From: an uncultured Aquimonas sp.
Lineage (GTDB): Bacteria; Pseudomonadota; Gammaproteobacteria; Xanthomonadales; Xanthomonadaceae
Direction of reading: 5' to 3'
DNA length: 5,966 nt
NCBI GenBank assembly: GCA_946481615.1
Contig: CAMLOR010000210.1
Span: forward strand, 1 to 5,966
Shown: positions 1 through 5,270 of the stretch, in pieces
Position numbering within the stretch: the stretch's first letter is position 1
Layout: each line of letters begins with the position of its first letter
Position numbers and translations under genes: made by a program
Notes under the pieces: model-generated
What the model saw: the letters and a program-made list of their open reading frames with translations, nothing else
Database searches by the model: none
What the model was told of the DNA's origin: nothing

Positions 1-455
1 TCGAACTCGCCGCCGATGTTGGCCGGGCCGTTGCTCGGCCAGGCGGCGTCGAAGTTGCTCCACAGCAGGGCGTTGGTCATCGCGCCGTCGCCCTCGCCGC
101 CCAGCCACGGCAGCGCCAGCATGCGGGCGTAGAACAGCGCGCCGAAGAAGGCCGCGAAGAACATCACTTCCGAGAAGATGAACCAGATCATCCCCATGCG
201 GAACGAGGTGTCGACCTGCTTGTTGTAGAAGCCCGAGATCGACTCCTTGATCACGCTGCCGAACCACCCGAACAGCATGACGAGCAGGATGGCGATGCCG
301 CCGAACATGACGAACTCGCCCCAGGCGTGCTCGTTCATCCAGCTGGCGGCGCCGAACACGGTGGCGAACAGGCCGACGGAGCCGACGATCGGCCAGTGGC
401 TGCCGTGCGGGACGTAGTAGACGTTGGCGTCGTGATGTTCGGCGGCGTGGGCCAT
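1..455 (-). CDS. coxC: Cytochrome c oxidase subunit III (CoxC/CtaE), 3' end cut by window edge
   Basis: Third core subunit of the aa3-type cytochrome c oxidase in the inner membrane. It binds no redox metal but stabilises subunit I and its proton uptake path. The visible 151 codons begin MAHAAEHHDANVYYVPHGSH, with a His-rich cytoplasmic start. Hydrophobic spans lie at about residues 21-38, 46-68 and 86-110. The third contains SEVMFF with the conserved membrane Glu at residue 96, typical of the family, followed by FFGALFYAR and a long loop rich in Gly, Asn and Trp (about 114-150). Full-length proteins are usually about 260-300 residues, so slightly more than half is present; the rest lies left of the window. 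The start is the ATG at 455-453, supported by the Shine-Dalgarno AAGGA at 467-463 with a 7-nt spacer. It begins 11 bp after the ctaG stop and is clearly in the same operon. Confidence 0.96.
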   Translation of the reverse strand, partial: MAHAAEHHDANVYYVPHGSHWPIVGSVGLFATVFGAASWMNEHAWGEFVMFGGIAILLVMLFGWFGSVIKESISGFYNKQVDTSFRMGMIWFIFSEVMFFAAFFGALFYARMLALPWLGGEGDGAMTNALLWSNFDAAWPSNGPANIGGEF

Positions 456-462
456 GGTGCAA

Positions 463-467
463 TCCTT
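463..467 (-). promoter_or_regulatory. Ribosome binding site of coxC
   Basis: AAGGA on the minus strand, 7 nt upstream of the coxC ATG. Its first base is the last base of the ctaG TGA stop codon, so ctaG termination and coxC initiation are physically adjacent and may be translationally coupled (inference). Confidence 0.7.
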
Positions 468-1015
468 CAGGGCGCGTTGACGCGCTTGGTAGCGATGTCG
501 TTGGTGTAGAAGGTGTAGCTCAGCGTCACCGTGGAGACTTCCTTCGGCAACGCGGGGTCGATGATGAACTTCACCGGCATGGGCTTTTCTTCGCCCGGCA
601 GCAGCGGCTGTTCGGTGAAGCAGAAGCACTCGGTCTTGTTGAAGAAGCTCGACGCGGTACTCGGCGCCACCGAGGGCACGGCGTTGCCGACGATCTGCAT
701 CGTCGCGTTGTTCTTCGCATGGAACAGCGCTTCGGCCGGCTGGCCCGGATGCACCTTCATCGAGGGCACGTCGGGCTTGAACGTCCAGGGCAGCTGCGAG
801 TTGACGCTGGCGACGAATTCGACCGTCACCAGGCGCGATTCGTCGATCGTGAACGAGGCGGCCTTGGCCTCGCCGACCGCGCCTTCCTCGAGCTTGATGC
901 CGAACACCACCTCGCAGGCGATGCGGTAGAGCGGCACCAGCGAGAAGCAGAAGACGAAGGCGATGGCCGCGACGATCAGCGCGCGCTTCACCACCGGGCG
1001 GGCCGATTCGCTCAC
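467..1015 (-). CDS. ctaG: Cytochrome c oxidase assembly protein CtaG/Cox11 (copper delivery to CuB)
   Basis: Cox11-family copper chaperone, anchored in the inner membrane with its domain in the periplasm; the family inserts copper into the CuB site of subunit I. The 182 residues match the usual family length. A single membrane span lies at about residues 11-30 and is followed by PLYRIAC with the conserved Cys34. The beta-domain contains VNSQLPWTFKP (71-81), KVHPG (87-91), NAVPS (111-115) and the signature copper motif CFCF at 130-133 (Cys130, Cys132), then PGEEKPMPVKF, DPALPKEV and TLSYTFY. I chose the GTG at 1015-1013: a start further upstream adds Arg-rich sequence unlike the family, and this GTG overlaps the preceding TGA as GTGA, with GGGG 8 nt upstream as a weak ribosome binding site. 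After the YRIAC motif the segment VVFGIKLEEGAVGEAK replaces the GLNG-type sequence of many Cox11 proteins; I take this as a lineage variant. Confidence 0.95.
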   Translation of the reverse strand: MSESARPVVKRALIVAAIAFVFCFSLVPLYRIACEVVFGIKLEEGAVGEAKAASFTIDESRLVTVEFVASVNSQLPWTFKPDVPSMKVHPGQPAEALFHAKNNATMQIVGNAVPSVAPSTASSFFNKTECFCFTEQPLLPGEEKPMPVKFIIDPALPKEVSTVTLSYTFYTNDIATKRVNAP

Positions 1016-1158
1016 GAGGGCGACCCCGCGAAACCGAACACGCCGCTCAGGATGAAGGCCACGTAGACGGCGAGCGCGACCAGCGCGAGCACCCACACCG
1101 TGCGCTTCGCGGCGGCACGTTTGCGGGGATCGGGCTGGGGCGCGCTCATGGCCGTCAT
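1012..1158 (-). CDS. Small single-span membrane protein between coxA and ctaG, probable oxidase small assembly protein
   Basis: A 48-residue ORF starting MTAMSAPQPDPRKRAAAKRT, then one hydrophobic span at about residues 21-43 (VWVLALVALAVYVAFILSGV), ending FAGSPS. Basic residues 12-19 precede the span, so the N terminus should face the cytoplasm. It begins 10 bp after the coxA stop, and its TGA overlaps the GTG start of ctaG, which argues that it is translated. Tiny one-span proteins in this position are common in proteobacterial oxidase operons and are often named cytochrome oxidase small assembly protein; their exact role is poorly defined, and the assignment here rests on position and topology. 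The start is uncertain: ATG at 1158 or the internal ATG at 1149 (45 residues), neither with a strong ribosome binding site. Confidence 0.78.
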   Translation of the reverse strand: MTAMSAPQPDPRKRAAAKRTVWVLALVALAVYVAFILSGVFGFAGSPS

Positions 1159-1168
1159 CGCTTCGGCG

Positions 1169-2794
1169 TCAGTGCGTCACGTCGCCGTGCGCGAGATCGC
1201 CGTCCTTGATGACCGGCGGCACCGTGAAGGTGTGGTGCGGCGCCGGCGAGGGCACCGTCCATTCCAGGCCCTTGGCGCCTTCCCACGAGCGCGCCGCGGC
1301 CGGCGCGCCATGCTTCTTCGAGTGCCACAGCACGTAGAGCATGATGAGCGGCGAGAGCAGCATGCCGAAGGCGCCGATCGAGCTGATCAGGTTCCAGTCG
1401 GCGAACGCGACGTTGTAGTCCGGGATGCGGCGCGGCATGCCGGCCAGGCCCAGGAAGTGCTGCGGGAAGAACAGCAGGTTGACGAAGATCGTCGACCACC
1501 AGAAGTGGAACTTGCCGAGCTTCTCCGAGTACATGCGGCCGGTCCACTTCGGCCACCAGTAGTAGGTGCCGGCGATGATCGAGAACACCGCGCCCGTCAC
1601 CAGCACGTAGTGGAAGTGCGCCACCACGAAGTAGGTGTCGTGGTACTGGAAGTCGGCCGGCACGATGGCGAGCATCAGGCCCGAGAAGCCGCCGATGGTG
1701 AAGAGGATCACGAAGGCGATCGCGAACAGCATCGGCGTCTCGAAGGTGAGCGAGCCCTGCCACATGGTGCTCACCCAGTTGAACACCTTCACGCCGGTGG
1801 GCACCGCGATCAGCATGGTGGCGTACATGAAGAACAGCTCGCCGCCCAGCGGCATGCCCACGGTGAACATGTGGTGGGCCCACACGATGAAGCTCAGGAA
1901 GGCGATCGAGGCGATCGCGTACACCATCGCCTGGTAGCCGAACAGCGGCTTGCGCGAGAACGTGGGCAGGATTTCCGACACGATCCCGAACGCCGGCAGG
2001 ATCATGATGTAGACCTCGGGGTGCCCGAAGAACCAGAAGATGTGCTGGAACATCACCGGGTCGCCGCCGCCGGCCGCGTTGAAGAAGCTGGTGCCGAAGA
2101 ACTTGTCGGTCAGCAGCATGGTCACCGCGCCCGCCAGCACCGGCATCACCGCGATCAGCAGGAAGGCCGTGATCAGCCACGACCACACGAAGATCGGCAT
2201 CTTCAGCAGGTCCATGCCCGGCGCGCGCATGTTGAGGATGGTGGCGATGATGTTGATCGCACCCATGATCGAGCTGATGCCCATCAGGTGGATGGCGAAG
2301 ATCGCGAAGGCCACGTTGGTGCCGCCCTGCAGCGACAGCGGCGGGTAGAGCGTCCAGCCGCCGGCCGGGCCGCCGCTGGGCATGAACAGCGTCATGAGCA
2401 GCATCGTGAAGGCGAACGGCAGGATCCAGAACGACCAGTTGTTCATGCGCGGCAGCGCCATGTCCGGCGCGCCGACCATCAGCGGGATCATCCAGTTGCC
2501 CAGGCCCACGAAGGCCGGCATCACGCCGCCGAAGATCATCACCAGCGCGTGCATGGTGGTCATCTGGTTGAAGAATTCCGGGTGCACGAACTGCAGGCCC
2601 GGGGTCAGCAGCTCGGCGCGGATCACGCCCGACATGCCGCCGCCGATCAGGAACATCACGAAGGCGAACACCAGGTACAGCGTACCGATGTCCTTGTGGT
2701 TGGTAGAGAAGACCCAGCGCTGGATGAAGGTCTGCTGGTGACCGTGTTCGTCGGTCGGCTGGTGCGCGGTGTCGTGCGCGGCGTAGGTGGCCAT
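1169..2794 (-). CDS. coxA: Cytochrome c oxidase subunit I (CoxA/CtaD), aa3-type, A1 family
   Basis: Catalytic subunit of the terminal oxidase: it reduces oxygen to water at the heme a3-CuB centre and pumps protons. The 541 residues are full length and carry the expected twelve-span pattern after a His-rich N terminus and the family block RWVFSTNHKDIGTLYL (26-41). All key residues are present. Heme a ligands are His82 (TTMHALVM) and His395, and the heme a3 ligand is His393 (VAHFHYV). CuB ligands are His258, His307 and His308, with the cross-link Tyr262 in GHPEVY. D-channel residues are Asp111 (GAPDMALPRMNN) and Glu260, and the K-channel Lys is Lys336 (PTGVKVFNW). Glu260 in HPEVY marks the A1 subfamily. 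Two in-frame ATGs exist, at 2800 and 2794. I chose 2794 because GAGG at 2807-2804 is 9 nt from it but only 3 nt from the first. It follows coxB by about 13 bp. Confidence 0.98.
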   Translation of the reverse strand: MATYAAHDTAHQPTDEHGHQQTFIQRWVFSTNHKDIGTLYLVFAFVMFLIGGGMSGVIRAELLTPGLQFVHPEFFNQMTTMHALVMIFGGVMPAFVGLGNWMIPLMVGAPDMALPRMNNWSFWILPFAFTMLLMTLFMPSGGPAGGWTLYPPLSLQGGTNVAFAIFAIHLMGISSIMGAINIIATILNMRAPGMDLLKMPIFVWSWLITAFLLIAVMPVLAGAVTMLLTDKFFGTSFFNAAGGGDPVMFQHIFWFFGHPEVYIMILPAFGIVSEILPTFSRKPLFGYQAMVYAIASIAFLSFIVWAHHMFTVGMPLGGELFFMYATMLIAVPTGVKVFNWVSTMWQGSLTFETPMLFAIAFVILFTIGGFSGLMLAIVPADFQYHDTYFVVAHFHYVLVTGAVFSIIAGTYYWWPKWTGRMYSEKLGKFHFWWSTIFVNLLFFPQHFLGLAGMPRRIPDYNVAFADWNLISSIGAFGMLLSPLIMLYVLWHSKKHGAPAAARSWEGAKGLEWTVPSPAPHHTFTVPPVIKDGDLAHGDVTH

Positions 2795-2803
2795 CGTCAT
2801 CTA

Positions 2804-2807
2804 CCTC
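2804..2807 (-). promoter_or_regulatory. Ribosome binding site of coxA, decides the start
   Basis: GAGG on the minus strand directly after the coxB TAA stop. It lies 3 nt before the first ATG (2800) and 9 nt before the second (2794). The spacing favours the second ATG, giving the N terminus MATYAAHD. Confidence 0.55.
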
Positions 2808-3662
2808 TTACTGGACCTGGGCGACCGCGGCGGGCTGCTGCCCGGCGAGCCACGATTCGAATTCGGCGCGCGGCACGGCGTTGACCACGATCGGCATGAA
2901 GCCGTGGTCCTTGCCGCAAAGTTCGGTGCACTGGCCGCGATACGTGCCCGGGGTTTTGATGTTGGTCCAGGCCTCGTTGACGATGCCCGGGATGGCGTCC
3001 TGCTTCCAGCCCAGCGCCGGCACCCACCAGGCGTGGATCACGTCGTCGGCGGTGACCACGAAGCGGATCTTCGTGTCGGTCGGCAGCACCAGCGGCTTGT
3101 CGACGTTGAGCAGGTAGGTGTTGAGATCGCCGGTCATCACGGCGCCCGGATCCTTGCCCGAATTCAGCTGGCGCGTGGCGTCCGAATCGCGGTCCAGGCG
3201 GCTGACGAAGTTCACCGACGTCGGCTGGCCTTTGTAGTTGAGGATCTCGTAGCGCCACATCCACTGGTAGCCCGTGATCTTCACGGTCATCTCGGATTCG
3301 GTGGTGTCGTACATGCGGAACAGGGTCTTGGTGGCCGGCCAGGCCATCGCCACCAGGATCAGGATGGGCACCACCGTCCAGATCACCTCGGCCACGGTGT
3401 TGTGGCTGAACTGGGCGGCGACCGCACCCTTGCTCTTGCGGAACTTGAACATCGCCACGCCCATGGCACCGAAGACCAGGATGCCGATGACGACGCAGAT
3501 GCCGAGGATGAGGTTGTGCAGCCAATAGACCTGGGCCGAGGTGTCCGTGACGCCGGGCGTCATGTTGAGCTGCCAGGGTTGCGGGTCGGCCGCCGCCACC
3601 GTGCCGGCGGCCAGCATGGCCAGTACCCCGACGCCCACGCGCACCCAGTTTCCTGCGTTCAT
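2808..3662 (-). CDS. coxB: Cytochrome c oxidase subunit II (CoxB/CtaC) with CuA site
   Basis: Subunit that accepts electrons from cytochrome c at the binuclear CuA centre in the periplasm and passes them to heme a in CoxA. It has 284 residues. Residues 1-25 form a signal peptide (VGVLAMLAAGTVAAA, probable cleavage near ADP). Two membrane spans lie at about 48-72 and 92-110, then the cupredoxin domain. The aromatic electron-entry segment GYQWMWRYE is at 131-139. CuA ligands are His210 (DVIHAWW), Cys245, Glu247 and Cys249 (QCTELCGKDHGFM), His253 and Met256. No fused cytochrome c domain follows, so this is an aa3 rather than a caa3 type. The ATG at 3662 was chosen over a longer reading to 3860. 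It gives a proper signal peptide, has AAAGGTG (3675-3669) at good spacing, and the upstream extension would cross the terminator-like hairpin. It is the first gene of the operon. Confidence 0.97.
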   Translation of the reverse strand: MNAGNWVRVGVGVLAMLAAGTVAAADPQPWQLNMTPGVTDTSAQVYWLHNLILGICVVIGILVFGAMGVAMFKFRKSKGAVAAQFSHNTVAEVIWTVVPILILVAMAWPATKTLFRMYDTTESEMTVKITGYQWMWRYEILNYKGQPTSVNFVSRLDRDSDATRQLNSGKDPGAVMTGDLNTYLLNVDKPLVLPTDTKIRFVVTADDVIHAWWVPALGWKQDAIPGIVNEAWTNIKTPGTYRGQCTELCGKDHGFMPIVVNAVPRAEFESWLAGQQPAAVAQVQ

Positions 3663-3668
3663 CCGTTG

Positions 3669-3675
3669 CACCTTT
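3669..3675 (-). promoter_or_regulatory. Ribosome binding site of coxB
   Basis: AAAGGTG on the minus strand; the AGG core (3673-3671) is 8 nt upstream of the ATG at 3662. It supports this start over longer in-frame readings. Confidence 0.65.
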
Positions 3676-3677
3676 GC

Positions 3678-3691
3678 GGGCCTCAGGGCCC
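3678..3691 (-). promoter_or_regulatory. Small GC hairpin in the coxB leader, just upstream of the ribosome binding site
   Basis: On the minus strand GGGCC, loop CTGA, GGCCC forms a perfect 5-bp GC stem ending 2 nt before the AAAGGTG ribosome binding site. It could tune translation of coxB or be a chance structure in GC-rich DNA. It is not followed by a T run, so it is not a terminator. Confidence 0.35.
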
Positions 3692-3720
3692 CTGTTCTGT
3701 GTGGTATCGCCTGCCGACCG

Positions 3721-3762
3721 AAAAAAACACCGGCACGCTCCCCGCGCGCGGGGAGGCCGGTG
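3721..3762 (-). terminator. Intrinsic-terminator-like hairpin upstream of coxB (possible attenuator)
   Basis: Reading the minus strand, CACCGGC (3762-3756) pairs with GCCGGTG (3734-3728). Inside lies a perfect 18-nt palindrome, CTCCCCGCGCGCGGGGAG (3755-3738), with a 3-nt bulge (3737-3735). Seven consecutive T follow at 3727-3721. This is the classic layout of a Rho-independent terminator and the only such T run I found after a GC hairpin in the window. No minus-strand gene lies between the ybaY-like stop (5271) and here. It therefore either ends a short transcript from the promoter at 3791-3820, attenuates the cox operon, or blocks antisense read-through from the right. There is no T run on the plus-strand side. 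Confidence 0.72.
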
Positions 3763-3790
3763 GGGTTCGATGCGGCCGGGAAACCGCAAA

Positions 3791-3820
3791 ATGATAGTGG
3801 CTGGCGGCAAGCCGGGGCAA
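3791..3820 (-). promoter_or_regulatory. Probable sigma70-type promoter of the cox operon or its leader RNA
   Basis: On the minus strand, -35 TTGCCC (3820-3815) and -10 TATCAT (3796-3791) are separated by 18 nt; the matches to TTGACA and TATAAT are 4 of 6 and 5 of 6. Transcription should begin near a G at about 3787-3784. That is only 20-25 nt before the terminator-like hairpin and about 125 nt before the coxB start codon. It is the best promoter-like pair I found between the divergent genes. The 58 nt between the hairpin and coxB hold no pair as good. Read by eye only. Confidence 0.5.
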
Positions 3821-3853
3821 GCCGAAGACGGCCCGGACGGGCATACTCGGGGC

Positions 3854-5080
3854 ATGTCATTGCACGCCATCACACTCTGTGCGGCCCTGGCGCAGGCTTC
3901 GGCCGCCGCCACGGTGACGCCCTGGCCTCTGCCTGCGGGCGCGCCCTCCTCGCAGCCCAGTCTGGCGGCGCAGGGCGAGGCCTTGCATCTGAGCTGGATC
4001 GAACCCGCGGGCGAAGACCACCGTCTGCGCCATGCGCGCGAAGCCGGCGCGGGCTTCGAGGCGGCCACCGACATCGCGCGCGGCCGCGGCTGGTTCGTCA
4101 ACTGGGCCGATTTCCCGGGGCTGGCGGTGCTGGCCGACGGCAGTCTGGCCGCCCATCTGCTGGTGAAGCGCAGCGATGCGCCCTATGCCTACGATGTGCA
4201 ACTGCTGCGCTCGGCCGATGGTGCGGCGTGGTCGGAACCGGTGCTCGTGCACGACGACGGCACCGCCACCGAGCACGGTTTCGTATCGATGTGGCCCGAA
4301 GGCGGCAGTGGCCTCGGCATCGCCTGGCTGGACGGGCGCGCAACCGGGGGCGGCGGGCACGACGACCACGGCCACGGCGGCGGCGCCATGACGGTGCGCG
4401 CCGCGCACTTCGATGCGCGCGGCAAGCGGCGCGAGACCCTGATCGACGAAATCACCTGCGATTGCTGCCAGACCGATGCCGCCGTCGGTGCGCGCGGGCC
4501 GGTACTGGTCTATCGCGATCGCACGACGGAGGAAGTGCGCGACATCGCCCTGGTGCGCTGGCGCGACGGTGCGTGGACCGCGCCGCGACTCGTGCATGCC
4601 GATGGCTGGCGCATGCCGGCCTGCCCGGTCAACGGGCCCGCCGTCGCGGCGTCCGGCGACGAGATCGTCGTGGCCTGGTACACAGCGGCGGAAGGCGAGC
4701 CGCAGGTGCGCCTGGCGCGCTCCGCGGACGATGGCGTGCATTTCGGCGAACCGGTGATCGTCGCGCGCGGAAGCACGGTGCAGGGCCGCGTCGATGTGCA
4801 GCGCGACGCCGGCGGCGTGGTGCTCACCTGGATCGACGAGGACGCGGCCGCGCAGACCTTGCGGCTGGCGCGCTTCGCGCCGGATCTTTCGAAGGAACTC
4901 GAGCGCGTCGACGTGGCGACGCTGGCGCGCGGCCGAGCCACCGGATTTCCGCGGCTGGCGCTGCGCGATGGCGCGGCTCACGTGGTGTGGACCGATGTGG
5001 TCGAGCGCGTGCCGCGGGTGCGCGGCGCACGCGTGGATTTCGGCGCGAAGGCGGGAGCGAAGGTTACGGACAGCCCGTAG
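3854..5080 (+). CDS. Probable secreted sialidase/BNR-superfamily beta-propeller protein
   Basis: A 408-residue protein of unknown substrate. Residues 1-19 (MSLHAITLCAALAQASAAA) look like a signal peptide without a basic n-region, so export is likely but not certain. The rest is repetitive beta-propeller-like sequence. Asp-box motifs of the S-x-D-(x)-G-x-x-W/F type occur at 120-126 (SADGAAW) and 290-297 (SADDGVHF), with degenerate versions near 236-241 and 371-379. Proteins of this kind are often named exo-alpha-sialidase, but I see no convincing catalytic Arg triad or FRIP motif, so enzymatic sialidase activity is doubtful. Features worth noting are CDCCQT (Cys202, 204, 205), a later MPACPVNGP (Cys257), and a loop GGGGHDDHGHGGG (165-177). 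The ATG at 3854 was chosen because longer readings from 3674 or 3791 add unlikely N-terminal sequence and run through the promoter or hairpin. It has no clear ribosome binding site. It is divergent from coxB. Confidence 0.75.
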   Translation: MSLHAITLCAALAQASAAATVTPWPLPAGAPSSQPSLAAQGEALHLSWIEPAGEDHRLRHAREAGAGFEAATDIARGRGWFVNWADFPGLAVLADGSLAAHLLVKRSDAPYAYDVQLLRSADGAAWSEPVLVHDDGTATEHGFVSMWPEGGSGLGIAWLDGRATGGGGHDDHGHGGGAMTVRAAHFDARGKRRETLIDEITCDCCQTDAAVGARGPVLVYRDRTTEEVRDIALVRWRDGAWTAPRLVHADGWRMPACPVNGPAVAASGDEIVVAWYTAAEGEPQVRLARSADDGVHFGEPVIVARGSTVQGRVDVQRDAGGVVLTWIDEDAAAQTLRLARFAPDLSKELERVDVATLARGRATGFPRLALRDGAAHVVWTDVVERVPRVRGARVDFGAKAGAKVTDSP

Positions 5081-5092
5081 TGCATCGCGCCC

Positions 5093-5150
5093 GGATTCCC
5101 GCCTGTGCGGGAATGACGTTGACGTCGTCCCCGCGAAGGCGGGGACCCAG
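5093..5150. repeat. REP-like inverted doublet, copy A
   Basis: Two perfect 8-bp hairpins with 4-nt loops. The first pairs ATTCCCGC (5095-5102) with GCGGGAAT (5107-5114), loop CTGT. The second pairs GTCCCCGC (5127-5134) with GCGGGGAC (5139-5146), loop GAAG. The second hairpin is a diverged inverted copy of the first, as in paired REP elements (BIME-like). It starts 12 bp after the stop of the sialidase-like gene, between convergent genes, where it could also protect 3' ends or slow transcription. No T run follows. Confidence 0.85.
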
Positions 5151-5181
5151 AGTCGTCAGCGTGTCGTACGTCGAAGTCGCT

Positions 5182-5242
5182 GGATTCCCGCCTTCGCGGG
5201 AATGACGCTGGCTGCGTCGTCCCCGCAAAGGCGGGGACCCAG
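5182..5242. repeat. REP-like inverted doublet, copy B
   Basis: A second copy of the same unit in the same orientation, 31 bp after copy A. ATTCCCGC (5184-5191) pairs with GCGGGAAT (5196-5203), loop CTTC; GTCCCCGC (5219-5226) pairs with GCGGGGAC (5231-5238), loop AAAG. Stems are identical to those of copy A while loops and spacers vary, including 3 extra bases between the hairpins. It ends 28 bp before the stop of the ybaY-like gene. Confidence 0.85.
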
Positions 5243-5270
5243 GTGCCAGGCGTTCCGTGCTTCGCCGCCG

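Noticed and set aside
1100..2884. 594-codon open frame on the plus strand opposite coxA
   Set aside because: It is antisense to an unambiguous coxA and part of coxB. Its product is an Arg/His/Asp/Glu-rich low-complexity string typical of the reverse complement of a GC-rich gene, with no domain pattern.
2787..3794. 335-codon plus-strand frame opposite coxB
   Set aside because: It is antisense to a full-length CoxB with intact CuA ligands, and its sequence is low-complexity shadow.
3663..3860. N-terminal extension of CoxB to an ATG at 3860
   Set aside because: It would put sequence in front of a good signal peptide, cross the promoter and terminator-like hairpin, and ignore the well-placed ribosome binding site before 3662.
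3857..4981. 374-codon minus-strand frame antisense to the sialidase-like gene
   Set aside because: Composition is that of a shadow frame (Arg, Gly, His, Ala rich), with no recognisable motif, and the opposite strand encodes a plausible protein.
3854..5080. Naming the plus-strand gene as a true sialidase (nanH)
   Set aside because: Asp boxes and propeller-like repeats support the superfamily only. I could not identify the catalytic Arg triad, the FRIP motif or the Tyr/Glu pair.
3541..5205. 554-codon plus-strand frame overlapping the sialidase-like gene in another frame
   Set aside because: The product is Arg/Ala-rich without structure and runs through the coxB start and the REP repeats. The alternative frame has Asp boxes and a signal-like N terminus.
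5093..5242. REP hairpins as a CRISPR array or as intrinsic terminators
   Set aside because: There are only two units, each internally palindromic and separated by 31 bp, unlike CRISPR repeats and spacers. No T run follows any of the four hairpins, so standard Rho-independent termination is not supported.
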